From NCBI RefSeq assembly GCF_900460315.1, contig NZ_UHIO01000001.1, positions 141,001 to 205,000 of the forward strand: a stretch of 64,000 nucleotides of DNA. The letters run 5' to 3'. The stretch comes from Veillonella criceti. GTDB taxonomy: Bacteria > Bacillota > Negativicutes > Veillonellales > Veillonellaceae. Positions 26,469 through 35,821 of the stretch are shown here, piece after piece (positions within the stretch are counted from its first letter, which is position 1; each line of letters starts with the position of its first letter). Both the position numbers and the translations under genes were made by a program. A model generated the notes under the pieces. It was given only the letters and a program-made list of their open reading frames with translations, made no database searches and was not told where the DNA came from.

Positions 26469-27719
26469 ATGACTATGAGTATGGCTGCCACACATGCACG
26501 TGGTAAAAAAGCAAAAGATAATATTTTTGTCATGAATGCGAGAGCACAAGAGGATGCAAGAAAAAATGGTAAAGAAAATGTGTTAAATGGTACCTTGGGC
26601 TCTATTATGGATGAAGAAGGGAATATTGTGTTCTTAAAAGCAGTAGAACATGAATATTTACATTTGCCACGGAATGAATATACCGCATATGCACCGATTG
26701 CAGGGTTGCCTGAGTTTTTAGAAGCTGCACAAAAAGAGTGTTTCGGTGAATCTCGACCAGATGCTTTTATTTCTGCAGTAGCAACAGCTGGTGGTACAGG
26801 GGGTATCCATCATTTGGTTCATAATTATACGAACCCAGAAGATACGGTATTGACTGCCGATTGGTACTGGGGGGCGTATGAACAAATTTGTGGCGATAAT
26901 CACCGTCATTTAGAAACCTATCCATTATTTGATGAAAAATTGCATTTTAATTTTGATGCGTTTAAAGCAAAAGCTTTAGAAGTTGCTGAAAAACAAGAAA
27001 ATGTAGTATTGATTTTTAATACGCCAGGTAATAATCCAACAGGTTTTAGCTTGACTGATGAAGATTGGGATAAAGTAATTGCTTTTGCTAAAGAATTAGT
27101 TAACAATGGTAAAAATAAAGTGGTTATTGCTTGTGACGTAGCCTATATTGACTACTCTGGAGAAAAACAGACTGTACGTCGCTTCTTTAAAAAGTTTGGT
27201 CAATTACCTAAAGAAATTTTAGTCGTTGCTTGCTATAGTTTGTCTAAAGGATTTACTATGTATGGGCAACGTGTAGGGGCTATGATTGGTATTACTTCTG
27301 ATGAATCAGTTAATAATGAATTTACAGAAATTAATGCATTAACTTCTCGTGCTACATGGTCTAATATTTGTCGACCTGCTATGCGCACGATGGCGAATAT
27401 TGTAAATGATCCGGCTAAATTAGCGGCGCATGAAAAAGAGCGGTCTGAATATTGTGAATTAGTACAAGAACGGGCTCATATCTTCACTGAGGAAGCGAAA
27501 GAAGTAGGTGTCCCTTGTTTGCCATATTGTGGTGGGTTCTTCTTGACAATCCCAACGGAACATAGTAAGGAAATTGTAGAAGAATTGACGAAAGAGCATG
27601 TATATGTTATTGCTTTAAAACATGGTATTCGCATTGCAGCTTGTAGTATTCCTAAACGTCAAATGCATGGGTTAGCTAAGATTGTGTATGAAGTGATGCA
27701 TCGTTTAGGTCATTTATAA
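26469..27719 (+). CDS. Pyridoxal-phosphate aminotransferase, class I (aspartate/aromatic type)
   Basis: A 416-aa fold-type I aminotransferase. NTPGNNPTGFSL is the Asn/Pro PLP-ring segment, ACDVAYIDYSG carries the Asp/Tyr pair, and CYSLSKGFTMYGQRVGAM contains the Schiff-base Lys. The SKGFTMYGQRVG context and the GGTGGIHHLVHNY start of the PLP-phosphate region resemble the AspC/TyrB branch rather than the AAT-Ib or Ig branches. Probable substrates are aspartate or aromatic amino acids (inference). Three in-frame Met lie in the first five codons with only a weak GGGATGG site. It is monocistronic, flanked by a promoter and hairpins. Confidence 0.85.
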   Translation: MTMSMAATHARGKKAKDNIFVMNARAQEDARKNGKENVLNGTLGSIMDEEGNIVFLKAVEHEYLHLPRNEYTAYAPIAGLPEFLEAAQKECFGESRPDAFISAVATAGGTGGIHHLVHNYTNPEDTVLTADWYWGAYEQICGDNHRHLETYPLFDEKLHFNFDAFKAKALEVAEKQENVVLIFNTPGNNPTGFSLTDEDWDKVIAFAKELVNNGKNKVVIACDVAYIDYSGEKQTVRRFFKKFGQLPKEILVVACYSLSKGFTMYGQRVGAMIGITSDESVNNEFTEINALTSRATWSNICRPAMRTMANIVNDPAKLAAHEKERSEYCELVQERAHIFTEEAKEVGVPCLPYCGGFFLTIPTEHSKEIVEELTKEHVYVIALKHGIRIAACSIPKRQMHGLAKIVYEVMHRLGHL

Positions 27720-27805
27720 TATAATTAAAGAGAGTCAGCTAGAGAGGCTCTTTGCTAAGACGATTGGTGTTAGCCTTACTATCTAATGATTCATGGGGGA
27801 TAGAA

Positions 27806-27887
27806 AAATCCGGTAAACTGACGGTGAGCTACAGGACCCAAAGTTGTACGAACTTCTGGGAATAGCGTAAGTTAGTTTACCGGATTT
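27806..27887. terminator. Long compound hairpin between convergent genes, probable bidirectional terminator
   Basis: AAATCCGGTAAACTGAC (27806-27822) pairs over 17 positions, with one G-U, with 27871-27887. The 48-base loop is itself structured: CCC-A-AAGTT, a GTACG loop, then AACTT-CT-GGG. T-rich sequence follows on both strands. A weaker hairpin (AAAGAG with CTCTTT, about 27726-27752) lies closer to the aminotransferase stop. It sits between the plus-strand aminotransferase and minus-strand DUF896 genes. Confidence 0.6.
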
Positions 27888-27950
27888 GTTTTCTTATGGT
27901 GTTTGTTAGTATGTTCCATAACATACGATATTAGTGCGTTTAATTGTATA

Positions 27951-28184
27951 TCAGTGTGCTTGTTTTTTAGCTTTTGCTAATTCTTTGGCCGGGGTAATAG
28001 TACCTGTTTCTTCATCTACGAATTGAACACGGTCTAATTGTGATTGTACTTGACCACGAATAAAATCGAGGTAAATTCGATATAATTCTTTCTTTTCTAC
28101 TAATTCAGCCTCTGTTAAAGTTTGTCCTGACTTCTTTTTATGCGCTAATTCATTAATACGTGCTAACACATCATTAATTTTCAT
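27951..28184 (-). CDS. DUF896 family protein (YnzC-like)
   Basis: A 77-aa protein with the DUF896 pattern: INDVLARINELAHKKKSGQTLTEAELVEKKELYRIYLDFIRGQ, then a C-terminal tail with DEETGTITPA. The family (YnzC of Bacillus) forms a short two-helix fold. A relative in the LexA regulon of Bacillus is linked to SOS, but function here is unknown. The start ATG follows GGGAGG on the minus strand. It lies alone between the aminotransferase and nth and is transcribed opposite to both. Confidence 0.9.
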   Translation of the reverse strand: MKINDVLARINELAHKKKSGQTLTEAELVEKKELYRIYLDFIRGQVQSQLDRVQFVDEETGTITPAKELAKAKKQAH

Positions 28185-28342
28185 AAGTTCCTCCCAAGTA
28201 GTATATATAGTTATTATATCATATTGGTCAAAAAGGCTCTATGGTGTAAGTTTGATGTTTTTCTAAAGTTAGTGATATAATTGTAAGCAGTGTGATATAT
28301 GTTAGAGTAGGTATTCAATAATTGCATTAGGAGTACTTGGTA

Positions 28343-28981
28343 ATGCGTGTAACTAAGGCCATTAAGGCGGAACAAATTGAGATTTTAGAAACTGTATATA
28401 AAGATGCTAAACCAGCGCTACATTATAATAGTCCTTTTGAATTATTAGTGGCGGTCGTTTTATCGGCCCAATGTACCGATGAACGGGTCAATATTATTAC
28501 GGGTCGTTTATTTCCCACGTATAGTGACCCTGCTGATATGCTGGCATTAGGCACAGCTAAACTAGAAGTATTAATTCGAGATTGCGGTTTATATCGAGCT
28601 AAGGCGGCTAATTTAATTAAAACTTGTGATATTTTAGTGCATACATATGGTGGCGAGGTACCGGCTGATTTTGATAAATTAGTACAACTGCCAGGGGTAG
28701 GACGTAAAACGGCTAATGTATTGGTGTCAGTTTTATTTGATATTCCTGCGATTGCCGTAGATACTCATGTATTTCGTGTATCGAATCGATTAGGCTTAGC
28801 TCGTGGAAAAACACCAGAAGCGGTAGAGGAAAAATTAAAAAAGGCAATTCCTATGGAAAAATGGAGTGCTGCTCATCATTGGTTAATTTGGCATGGTCGC
28901 AAAGTATGTAAGGCTCGTAAACCTTTATGTGGTGAATGTCCATTGGCTCATGTATGTCCATCAGCTGGTAAGGAGGCATAA
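28343..28981 (+). CDS. nth: Endonuclease III (DNA glycosylase/AP lyase)
   Basis: A 212-aa base-excision repair enzyme removing oxidised pyrimidines and cutting abasic sites. LSAQCTDERVN near the N terminus, the helix-hairpin-helix LPGVGRKTANVL with the catalytic Lys, AVDTHVFRVSNR with the catalytic Asp, and the C-terminal iron-sulfur motif C-x6-C-x2-C-x5-C (CKARKPLCGECPLAHVC) are all intact. ATG at 28343 is nine bases after AGGAG; an in-frame TTG at 28337 is too close. The next gene starts two bases after its stop. Confidence 0.96.
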   Translation: MRVTKAIKAEQIEILETVYKDAKPALHYNSPFELLVAVVLSAQCTDERVNIITGRLFPTYSDPADMLALGTAKLEVLIRDCGLYRAKAANLIKTCDILVHTYGGEVPADFDKLVQLPGVGRKTANVLVSVLFDIPAIAVDTHVFRVSNRLGLARGKTPEAVEEKLKKAIPMEKWSAAHHWLIWHGRKVCKARKPLCGECPLAHVCPSAGKEA

Positions 28982-28983
28982 AA

Positions 28984-30465
28984 TTGAAAGAATCAATGCA
29001 AACTATTATTAAGAAATTTAACGCGTTAGGGATTACTAGTAGCGCTATGGTCACAGAATTATTACGATTCCGTGTATTAGATCAAATGTTGCAAGGGAGC
29101 CCAGAAGTACGTCAGTGGGGTATTACTGGTGAAAAACTATATGAGTTGGCTCAACAAAGTACAGTAGAGACATTTGGCCCTATACCTTATGATCAAACGG
29201 GTTTTGAACAAGTATATGGCCCATCCTTTGCTGTAGAAGTAATGGATTTTATTACAGAAACTGGTTATATAGAAGGTCTAGCTAGTGGTGAACAATGGCG
29301 TTTACCCTTTAAAGAAATCATTGAAGAACATAAGACATCGGAAGGCATTATTTTATTTGCTTTTATTGAAGAATATGCTGGCCTTGCTGAGGAGATTTTG
29401 CAAACGCTACCAACAGAACGTTTATTACTCTATACACCATCAGAAACTTGTTACAATCTATTTAAACAGTTATATCCATTAGCTCCTGTTATCAATGAGT
29501 GGCCAGAAGATGTTATTTTTGATCACATTGTAGCCGCCTCTACTGGTTTATTCCGTGCTCCCGTGCAAATTATGGAAGAATTAGCCACACGAGTAGGTAA
29601 TATTACAGAGTTAGGTACAGCTCATTATTTCATTCCTATTAGTGCGATTCAAGACCAAGTGGGCATGAATCGAATGGCCGTGCAATATATGCTATTGCAA
29701 AAACGTTTGCAGGCTGTTCGTGAATGGGCTCCATTAGGTACTTATGAATTTGTATATACTAATTATGATGTTAAAAAGGTGGCCCTTGAAATCCGTGAAG
29801 TTATGGAGGATGGTTGGCGCAGCACGCCATTTATAGCGTTACCTCATGAAGTATTGGCGTCAATGGATACATTTTCATTAGTGCAGTATGGTTTATCTTT
29901 ATGTGGTGTAGAGCCAGCTATGAAGGCTCAGTTACCTACATTAGGGGAAGATGCGTTTACTTCTGCAGATCCTAAAATTCCTTTATATGTACAGAAAATT
30001 TTTAGTGCTTATGAGGCTACTCGTTTAGTGCTAGAACGAGATGGTTTAACAGTGCAACTAAAATTAGTTCCTCAAGCAGGGCGCCCTAGTGGGGACGCTT
30101 TGGATGAAAAGGCGTATGCGGAATTAGTAGAACAAACAGAGCTTGATAGTCAGTCAAATGTGTACTGGTTATTTACCAATCCACAAGCAGCGTATATATG
30201 GTATACTTATTTCCGGAGTGAAAGAGGTCAGGAAATTCTTACTAAATTAGCGCAAATGGTATTGACGCCAGCTGCTTTATTACAATTAATGGGGAGTGTG
30301 CGTCGCGCTGTTATTAAAGAAGAGGCTTTAAGTGAGTTGGCTAGCCAATTTGAAGTAGCTCGTGAAGCTCGCAAAATGGCACTGGAAAAAGCCGATGCTG
30401 ATTGGCAAGCTGCTATTGAAACGATGGCGGCAGAGATTGTACCAGCTAAAGAAGTAACGAATTGA
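28984..30465 (+). CDS. Unknown 493-aa protein, operon partner of nth
   Basis: I do not recognise this family with confidence. The TTG at 28984 is seven bases after AGGAGG that ends inside nth, so TTG is preferred over the ATG at 28996 (19 bases away). The protein is soluble and acidic with no signal peptide or membrane helix. Residues about 115-200 (EGIILFAFIEEYAGLAEEIL, LLLYTP, VIFDHIVAASTGLF) alternate strands and helices like a Rossmann fold, possibly a decayed methyltransferase-like domain without the catalytic NPP[FY]. A helical middle and a Lys/Glu/Ala-rich C-terminal coiled coil follow. Context with nth and a PC4-like protein hints at a nucleic-acid role (weak inference). Confidence 0.75.
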   Translation: MKESMQTIIKKFNALGITSSAMVTELLRFRVLDQMLQGSPEVRQWGITGEKLYELAQQSTVETFGPIPYDQTGFEQVYGPSFAVEVMDFITETGYIEGLASGEQWRLPFKEIIEEHKTSEGIILFAFIEEYAGLAEEILQTLPTERLLLYTPSETCYNLFKQLYPLAPVINEWPEDVIFDHIVAASTGLFRAPVQIMEELATRVGNITELGTAHYFIPISAIQDQVGMNRMAVQYMLLQKRLQAVREWAPLGTYEFVYTNYDVKKVALEIREVMEDGWRSTPFIALPHEVLASMDTFSLVQYGLSLCGVEPAMKAQLPTLGEDAFTSADPKIPLYVQKIFSAYEATRLVLERDGLTVQLKLVPQAGRPSGDALDEKAYAELVEQTELDSQSNVYWLFTNPQAAYIWYTYFRSERGQEILTKLAQMVLTPAALLQLMGSVRRAVIKEEALSELASQFEVAREARKMALEKADADWQAAIETMAAEIVPAKEVTN

Positions 30466-30517
30466 CAGGATTGAAGAATTGGGATAAAGTAAAGAAATAG
30501 ATAAGGAGGAGGAAACT

Positions 30518-30823
30518 ATGGCTGTAGTAAACTTTGAAATTTATAAAGTACTTGGTACTTTATCTGAAAATAAAGATGGTTGGAAAAAGCAATTAACTTG
30601 TACAAGTTGGGGCCGTTATAATCCTAAGTTTGATCTTCGTTCTTGGGATAGTGAATATAATGGCATGACGAAAGGGATTACCTTATCGTTGGAAGAAATT
30701 GTAGCCCTTCGTGATTTACTCAATGAAGTGGATTTGGAAACTGCTTATGAAGAATCCGTAGCGGAACGTCAGGTAGCTAAAGCCGCAGAAAAGGCTGCTG
30801 AAAAAGAGAGCGCTGACGAATAA
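30518..30823 (+). CDS. PC4/YdbC-family single-strand nucleic-acid-binding protein
   Basis: A 101-aa protein. Residues 1-72 match the bacterial PC4-like fold of YdbC: KKQLTCTSWGRYNPKFDLRSWDSEYNGMTKGITLSLEEIVALRDLL, with the KFDLRSW strand and the GITLS turn characteristic. The C-terminal about 30 residues are a charged Ala/Glu/Lys tail. YdbC-type proteins bind single-stranded nucleic acid as dimers. AGGAGGA lies just before the ATG. It follows the unknown protein by 52 bp and is followed by a separate rpmE promoter. Confidence 0.82.
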   Translation: MAVVNFEIYKVLGTLSENKDGWKKQLTCTSWGRYNPKFDLRSWDSEYNGMTKGITLSLEEIVALRDLLNEVDLETAYEESVAERQVAKAAEKAAEKESADE

Positions 30824-30853
30824 GAAAAATTTTATCATTTTCAATCGAATAAG

Positions 30854-30882
30854 TTGCATTAAGTGATTGACCATGATATAAT
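30854..30882 (+). promoter_or_regulatory. Promoter of rpmE
   Basis: TTGCAT (30854-30859), a 17-bp spacer ending in TGA, and perfect TATAAT (30877-30882), which also gives an extended -10. It lies about 40 bases before the rpmE ATG. Confidence 0.7.
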
Positions 30883-30922
30883 CAATAAGCATAGTTTTGG
30901 ACAGTGGAAAGAGGTGTATAGA

Positions 30923-31120
30923 ATGAAAGAAGGAATTCATCCTAATTATGGTGAAGCTACCGTAACTTGCGGTTGTGGCAATACGTTTAAAACTGGTTCT
31001 GTTAAAAACGACCTTCGTGTAGACGTATGTTCCAAATGTCATCCGTTCTTCACAGGACAGCAACGTACTGCTCAGGCTCGCGGTCGTATCGAACAATTCA
31101 ACAAGCGTTACGGTAAATAA
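30923..31120 (+). CDS. rpmE: 50S ribosomal protein L31 (zinc-binding form)
   Basis: A 65-aa ribosomal protein of the central protuberance. Cys16, Cys18, Cys36 and Cys39 (TCGCG and VCSKCHPF) make the C+ zinc-binding type, whose zinc-free paralogue is made under zinc starvation in other bacteria. The C-terminal [12 protein letters not shown] is typical. The ATG at 30923 follows AAGAGGTG; an upstream open frame to 30863 is untranslated leader overlapping the promoter. A tetraloop hairpin follows. Confidence 0.97.
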   Translation: MKEGIHPNYGEATVTCGCGNTFKTGSVKNDLRVDVCSKCHPFFTGQQRTAQARGRIEQFNKRYGK

Positions 31121-31149
31121 TTACTGTAGTCTAGCTATACAAATAATAC

Positions 31150-31176
31150 GGCAGAGCTTCGGCTCTGCCTATATTT
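31150..31176 (+). terminator. Hairpin after rpmE with TTCG tetraloop
   Basis: GGCAGAGC (31150-31157), TTCG, GCTCTGCC (31162-31169), then a T-rich but interrupted tail (TATATTTG). The stem is very stable. The short gap to the DUF1385 gene and weak T-tract suggest partial termination. Confidence 0.7.
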
Positions 31177-31195
31177 GTTTGAGAGAGGAGACGCT

Positions 31196-32083
31196 TTGGA
31201 AACGAAACGAGTTAAGAAATTTGTTGGTGGTCAGGCGGTCATAGAAGGTGTTATGATGCGCGGCCCTAAGTATACAGCTACTGCGGTGCGTGAACCAAGT
31301 GGCCAAATTGTAGTAGATAGGACTACAACTAGCTCAATAAGTGAACGGTATCCTATATTAAAAAAGCCTTTATTACGAGGTTGTGTGGCTCTTTATGAGT
31401 CCTTATTAATCGGCATGAAGGCCCTTTCTTTTTCCGCTAAAGCAGCTGGTGAAGAAGAAGAGACCATGTCGAATAAAGAAATTGCTATGACAATGGTATT
31501 TTCTACTGTATTAGCAATTGGTTTGTTTTTAGCATTACCAACCTACGCTGCTAAATGGATTCCTGGTGTAGGGGATAATCATTTTGTATTAAATTTAATA
31601 GAAGGGGCAATTCGCCTAATTCTATTTTTACTGTATATATGGGTCATTGGTCAGACTAAAGATATTCGACGTGTATTTCAATATCATGGGGCTGAACATA
31701 AGACAATTCATACGTATGAAAATGATATGCCGTTAACTGTTGAAAATGTGCGTAAACATTCTCGCTTACATGCGCGGTGTGGCACTAATTTTTTACTTAT
31801 TGTAATGGTGACGAGTATATTTGTATTTGCTTTTTTAGGCTGGCCTAGCTTATGGGAACGCATTATTTCAAGGGTTGTATTAATGCCGGTAGTGGCTGGC
31901 ATTGCTTATGAGATGATTCGCTTAGCAGGACGCAGTGATAATGCGTTGGTGAAACTCTTAATTACACCTGGTTTATGGTTGCAGTATATGACAACGCGCG
32001 AACCAGAAGATGATCAAATTGAGGTGGCTATTCGGGCGTTGGAAGAAGTGCGGCCGAGTGAAGAAGATGCCTATGAGGCTTAG
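31196..32083 (+). CDS. DUF1385 membrane protein (YqhQ family)
   Basis: The chosen start is TTG at 31196, five bases after GAGGAG; the open frame extends to 31175 but that region holds the ribosome site. The 295-aa product has the DUF1385 signature GGQAVIEGVMMRGP close to the N terminus, EYHGAEHKTIH-like YHGAEHKTIHTYE in the middle, and HARCGTNFLL. There are about four membrane helices from residue 95 on. In many Firmicutes this gene lies just upstream of prfA, as here, with rpmE before it. The function is not established. Confidence 0.9.
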   Translation: METKRVKKFVGGQAVIEGVMMRGPKYTATAVREPSGQIVVDRTTTSSISERYPILKKPLLRGCVALYESLLIGMKALSFSAKAAGEEEETMSNKEIAMTMVFSTVLAIGLFLALPTYAAKWIPGVGDNHFVLNLIEGAIRLILFLLYIWVIGQTKDIRRVFQYHGAEHKTIHTYENDMPLTVENVRKHSRLHARCGTNFLLIVMVTSIFVFAFLGWPSLWERIISRVVLMPVVAGIAYEMIRLAGRSDNALVKLLITPGLWLQYMTTREPEDDQIEVAIRALEEVRPSEEDAYEA

Positions 32084-32198
32084 TGCTGCTAGTATTTTAT
32101 TTTATAGTCAATTGATATGGGCTTGATTATAGCTTAAGAATATTAGTAGTCTGGGAATAAATACGTAATAGATATTAACCTGAAAGGGGTACCTATTC

Positions 32199-33284
32199 AT
32201 GGTATTAGTAGATAAATTACAAGTTATTGAAGATAAATATATGGACTTGGAGCAACGCATTAGTGATCCTGAAGTGATTGCTCGTCAACAAGAATGGCAA
32301 AAATTAACACGCCAACATGCAAGTCTTACTGAAACGGTAGAAGCGTTTCGTGAATATAAACAAGTATTAACTGGAATTGATGAAGCTCTTGAAGTATTAG
32401 AAGATAAAACTATGGATGAAGAGTTTCGTGAAATGGCACAAGAAGAATTAAAAGAATTAAAAGAACGAAAAGACGAATTAGAAGAGCGTCTTCATATTTT
32501 ATTGTTGCCAAAAGATCCTAATGATGAGAAAAATGTTATTGTAGAAATTCGTGGCGGTGCTGGTGGTGATGAGGCTGCATTATTTGCTGGTGATTTGTTC
32601 CGCATGTATACAAAGTATGCAGAAGCTCAAGGCTGGCGCTGTGAAATTATCGATGCCAACGCTCCAGAATTAGGCGGTTTTAAAGAAGTCGTATTCTCTG
32701 TTGATGGGAATAGTGCGTATTCTAAATTAAAATTTGAAAGTGGCGTACATCGTGTACAACGTGTACCTGAAACCGAATCATCTGGGCGTATTCATACGTC
32801 AACGGTTACAGTGGCTGTATTGCCAGAAGCAGAAGATGTAGATATTGAGATTAACGATAAAGATCTTCAAATTGACACCTATTGTGCGAGTGGCGCTGGT
32901 GGTCAGCACGTTAACCGTACTGAGTCGGCTGTGCGTATTACGCACAAACCAACGGGTATTGTTGTAGCTTGTCAGGATGAACGATCACAATTAAAAAATA
33001 AAGATAAGGCAATGCGCGTATTACGTGCTAAGTTGCAGGATAAAGCAGAACAAGAAGCGGCCGCTAGTGTCGCAGCTGACCGTAAGAGTCAGGTAGGGAC
33101 TGGTGATCGTAGTGAACGTATTCGTACGTATAACTATCCACAAGGCCGTGTAACGGATCATCGTATTAATTTAACGCTCTATAAATTAGATGCTGTACTT
33201 AATGGTGATTTAGATGAATTGATTCAAGCTTTGATTGCAGCGGATCAGGCAGCGAAAATGCAGGAGGCTGATCAAAATGCCTAA
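32199..33284 (+). CDS. prfA: Peptide chain release factor 1
   Basis: A 361-aa class I release factor reading UAA and [18 protein letters not shown] opens domain 2; [23 protein letters not shown] contains the PxT tripeptide of RF1 (here PET) rather than the SPF of RF2; [19 protein letters not shown] carries the GGQ peptidyl-hydrolysis motif. Length is usual. Its 3' end overlaps prmC by eight bases, coupling the factor with its methyltransferase. The start follows GAAAGGGG. Confidence 0.97.
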   Translation: MVLVDKLQVIEDKYMDLEQRISDPEVIARQQEWQKLTRQHASLTETVEAFREYKQVLTGIDEALEVLEDKTMDEEFREMAQEELKELKERKDELEERLHILLLPKDPNDEKNVIVEIRGGAGGDEAALFAGDLFRMYTKYAEAQGWRCEIIDANAPELGGFKEVVFSVDGNSAYSKLKFESGVHRVQRVPETESSGRIHTSTVTVAVLPEAEDVDIEINDKDLQIDTYCASGAGGQHVNRTESAVRITHKPTGIVVACQDERSQLKNKDKAMRVLRAKLQDKAEQEAAASVAADRKSQVGTGDRSERIRTYNYPQGRVTDHRINLTLYKLDAVLNGDLDELIQALIAADQAAKMQEADQNA

Positions 33285-34158
33285 GGAGCTGTGGACAATT
33301 GGTCGCTTGCTCCAATGGACAGAGCAGTATTTTCTCGGTAAGGGCGTCGAATCAAGTCGCCTTGATGGGGAAGTGCTGCTTTCTCATATATTGGGGAAAG
33401 ATCGGATTTATTTGTATACTCATTATGATGAACCGCTAACGAAGTCTGAATTAGATGCGTATCGGCCTTTAGTCATTGAGCGAGGTAAAGGGTATAGTGT
33501 GGCGGCGATTATTGGGCAAAAAGAATTTATGGGCTTATCTTTTACGGTCACAAAAGATGTGCTGATTCCACGCCCTGATACCGAAACCTTAGTTGAAGAT
33601 ATTTTGAGTTTTATACCTAAAGAACAAGGACCTTATATATTAGATGTGTGCACTGGGCCAGGGACTATTTTGTATAGTTTATTGCATTATTTACCAGCAG
33701 CCACTGGTCTAGGGTTAGATATTAGTAAAGACGCTTTGGCAGTCGCGGTGACAAATAGAGAACAGTTACAGTTAACAGAACGGGCTAAGTTATGTGCGTC
33801 TGATCTTTTTACAGCCTTACAAAAGGATCCGCAGTATGAAAAGGCCTTTGACATTATTGTGTCTAATCCGCCGTATATTCCTAGTGAAGAGGTTAAAACT
33901 TTAGCTCCAGAAGTCTTGCATGAACCAGTTTTGGCTTTAGATGGTGGTATAGATGGCCTTGATTTTTATCGTCGTTTATTGACTGAGGCACCTCGGTATT
34001 TGAAGGCTGGTGGTTATTTAGCCGTGGAAATTGGTTATGATCAAGCTGAGGCTGTGATTGAATTGGCTACTAGGGTAGGCGTTTATGGAGATGTTGTGGC
34101 GAATAAAGATATAGCAGGTATTGTACGTGAATTACGTTGGCAGAAACTAGGTGATTAA
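33277..34158 (+). CDS. prmC: Release factor glutamine methyltransferase
   Basis: A 293-aa SAM-dependent enzyme that methylates Gln in the GGQ motif of release factors. An N-terminal helical domain is followed by the Rossmann fold with [13 protein letters not shown] (motif I) and the catalytic [35 protein letters not shown] is a family signature. ATG at 33277 follows AGGAGG and overlaps prfA; the longer open frame upstream is not used. Motif I has CTGPGTI where many homologues have the more canonical GTGSG, a mild deviation. Confidence 0.93.
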   Translation: MPKELWTIGRLLQWTEQYFLGKGVESSRLDGEVLLSHILGKDRIYLYTHYDEPLTKSELDAYRPLVIERGKGYSVAAIIGQKEFMGLSFTVTKDVLIPRPDTETLVEDILSFIPKEQGPYILDVCTGPGTILYSLLHYLPAATGLGLDISKDALAVAVTNREQLQLTERAKLCASDLFTALQKDPQYEKAFDIIVSNPPYIPSEEVKTLAPEVLHEPVLALDGGIDGLDFYRRLLTEAPRYLKAGGYLAVEIGYDQAEAVIELATRVGVYGDVVANKDIAGIVRELRWQKLGD

Positions 34159-34159
34159 T

Positions 34160-35287
34160 ATGGTAGCAGAAACTAAAGTGTATAAAAATTTAGATGCTAC
34201 AGCAATTGCTGATTTAGGGAAACGGTTACGAGACGGGCAATTGGTGGCGATTCCTACAGAAACTGTATATGGCTTGGGTGCTAATGGATTGGATGAAGTG
34301 GCCATGTCACGTATTTATGAGGCAAAAGGACGCCCTTCTGATAATCCACTTATTTTGCATGTGCCCAATCAGGCTAGTGTGGAACCACTAGTTAAAGAAA
34401 TTTCACCGACTGCTAAAAAGTTAATGGATGCCTTTTGGCCAGGCCCGTTAACGATTATTATGCCTAAATCTGATAGGGTGCCATTACGGGCTACAGGTGG
34501 CCTTGACAGTGTAGCAATTCGTTGTCCTAAGCATGAAATTTGTCGGGCTATTTTAGAAGCAGCTGGCGTTCCCATAGCGGCACCGAGTGCGAATATTTCA
34601 GGACGTCCCAGTCCGACTACAGCAGACGCCGTATATCATGATATGAATGGGCGAATTGAAGCCATTGCTGATGCGGGGCCTTGTGAGGTGGGCGTTGAGT
34701 CTACTATTGTAGAGTGTGGTGATGATAGTGTGACGATTTTACGTCCCGGTGGTGTTACTGATGCTATGTTACGTCAAGTTGTGAGTGCTGTGAATTTTGA
34801 TGAAGCTTTAACCGCTCCTGATGTAACGCCTAAAGCACCAGGTATGAAATATAAACACTATGCGCCAGATGGAGAAATGACAACTTATGTCGGTGTTCCT
34901 AAGCTAATTAGTGAAGCTATGATTGAAGCGATGAAGGCGATTCAAGAATCCTACAACACATTGCTAAAAGAGTCAGTTGCTAAGGGGCATTCTGAAACGA
35001 TACAGCCATTGCGCTTTGGTTTTTTTATCAATGAAGAAGTGGCTCAATTTTTAGATATTTATTTAGCAGAGCTTTCCGTACCTTTTGAGTTTGTTATTTA
35101 TGGTAATGCTGCTGATTATCGTGGGTTAGCGCATTCTTTATATGCGGCGTTACTTTCGTTCAATGAAGCTGGTGTGACCCATATTTTTGCTACTGGCGTG
35201 CCGCGTCAAGGGTTGGGCCGTGCTATTATGAATCGCATGGACAAGGCTAGTGGTTATAAGATTGTGACAGCAGTTCCTAAACGATAA
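34160..35287 (+). CDS. L-threonylcarbamoyladenylate synthase (Sua5 type)
   Basis: A 375-aa protein making threonylcarbamoyl-AMP for the universal t6A37 tRNA modification. The YrdC domain spans about residues 1-210 (PTETVYGLGANG, IYEAKGRPSDNPLILHV, WPGPLTIIM, APSANISGRPSPTTA). The C-terminal Sua5 domain follows after the KAPGMKYKHYAP linker, so this is the long Sua5 form rather than the short TsaC form. ATG at 34160 is one base after the prmC stop, with AGGTG before it. The order prfA, prmC, sua5, ywlE, rpiB, glyA, upp matches Bacillus. Confidence 0.94.
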   Translation: MVAETKVYKNLDATAIADLGKRLRDGQLVAIPTETVYGLGANGLDEVAMSRIYEAKGRPSDNPLILHVPNQASVEPLVKEISPTAKKLMDAFWPGPLTIIMPKSDRVPLRATGGLDSVAIRCPKHEICRAILEAAGVPIAAPSANISGRPSPTTADAVYHDMNGRIEAIADAGPCEVGVESTIVECGDDSVTILRPGGVTDAMLRQVVSAVNFDEALTAPDVTPKAPGMKYKHYAPDGEMTTYVGVPKLISEAMIEAMKAIQESYNTLLKESVAKGHSETIQPLRFGFFINEEVAQFLDIYLAELSVPFEFVIYGNAADYRGLAHSLYAALLSFNEAGVTHIFATGVPRQGLGRAIMNRMDKASGYKIVTAVPKR

Positions 35288-35338
35288 AGTGAGGTAGGGA
35301 ATTTAAGCAAGAATATAGATTGGAAGTGAGGTTTTACT

Positions 35339-35776
35339 ATGAATATTTTATTTGTTTGTACAGGCAATACTTGTCGCAGTCCTATGGCAGAAGGTTTAAT
35401 GCGTGTTATGGCTGAAAAGGCGAATAAAGAGGTTGTGACTTTATCCGCTGGACTATTTACGGCACCAGGTGGTCGCGTTTCACCCTATGCAGAAATAGCA
35501 GTAAAAGATGTAGTAGATATTTCTGAACATCAATCACGTCCTCTTAATAAGGCTCTTATGGAAGCGGCTGATTTAGTATTGGGTTTATCTTCTGATCATA
35601 AGAATGTGTTACTTCGTCAATTTCCTGAAATGAAAGATAAAATTATGACATTAGGCGAATGGGCCGGAACGAATGAAGAGGTGGCTGATCCATTTGGCGG
35701 TACTCAAGAAGAATATGATGCCTGTGCTACTCAGATTAAAATGTTAATTGAAAAAGGACTAGCTAAGCTTGATTAA
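35339..35776 (+). CDS. ywlE: Low-molecular-weight phosphatase, probable protein-arginine phosphatase (YwlE type)
   Basis: A 145-aa LMW-PTP-fold enzyme. The P-loop is VCTGNTCRSP (Cys7, Arg13) and the general acid loop is DPFGG. Thr at the fifth position of the C-T-G-N-T-C-R loop is the residue that makes B. subtilis YwlE an arginine phosphatase, where tyrosine phosphatases have a bulkier residue. Position between sua5 and rpiB matches ywlE in Bacillus. I therefore infer removal of phospho-arginine from proteins; tyrosine phosphatase activity is the alternative. No McsB kinase gene lies in this window. Confidence 0.88.
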   Translation: MNILFVCTGNTCRSPMAEGLMRVMAEKANKEVVTLSAGLFTAPGGRVSPYAEIAVKDVVDISEHQSRPLNKALMEAADLVLGLSSDHKNVLLRQFPEMKDKIMTLGEWAGTNEEVADPFGGTQEEYDACATQIKMLIEKGLAKLD

Positions 35777-35821
35777 ATTTCTATATATGATTAACTATCT
35801 TTAGAATATGTACAAATGTCG

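Noticed and set aside
30716..31096. 126-codon minus-strand frame over the PC4-like gene and rpmE
   Set aside because: Phe/Ser-rich antisense shadow covering the rpmE promoter and gene.
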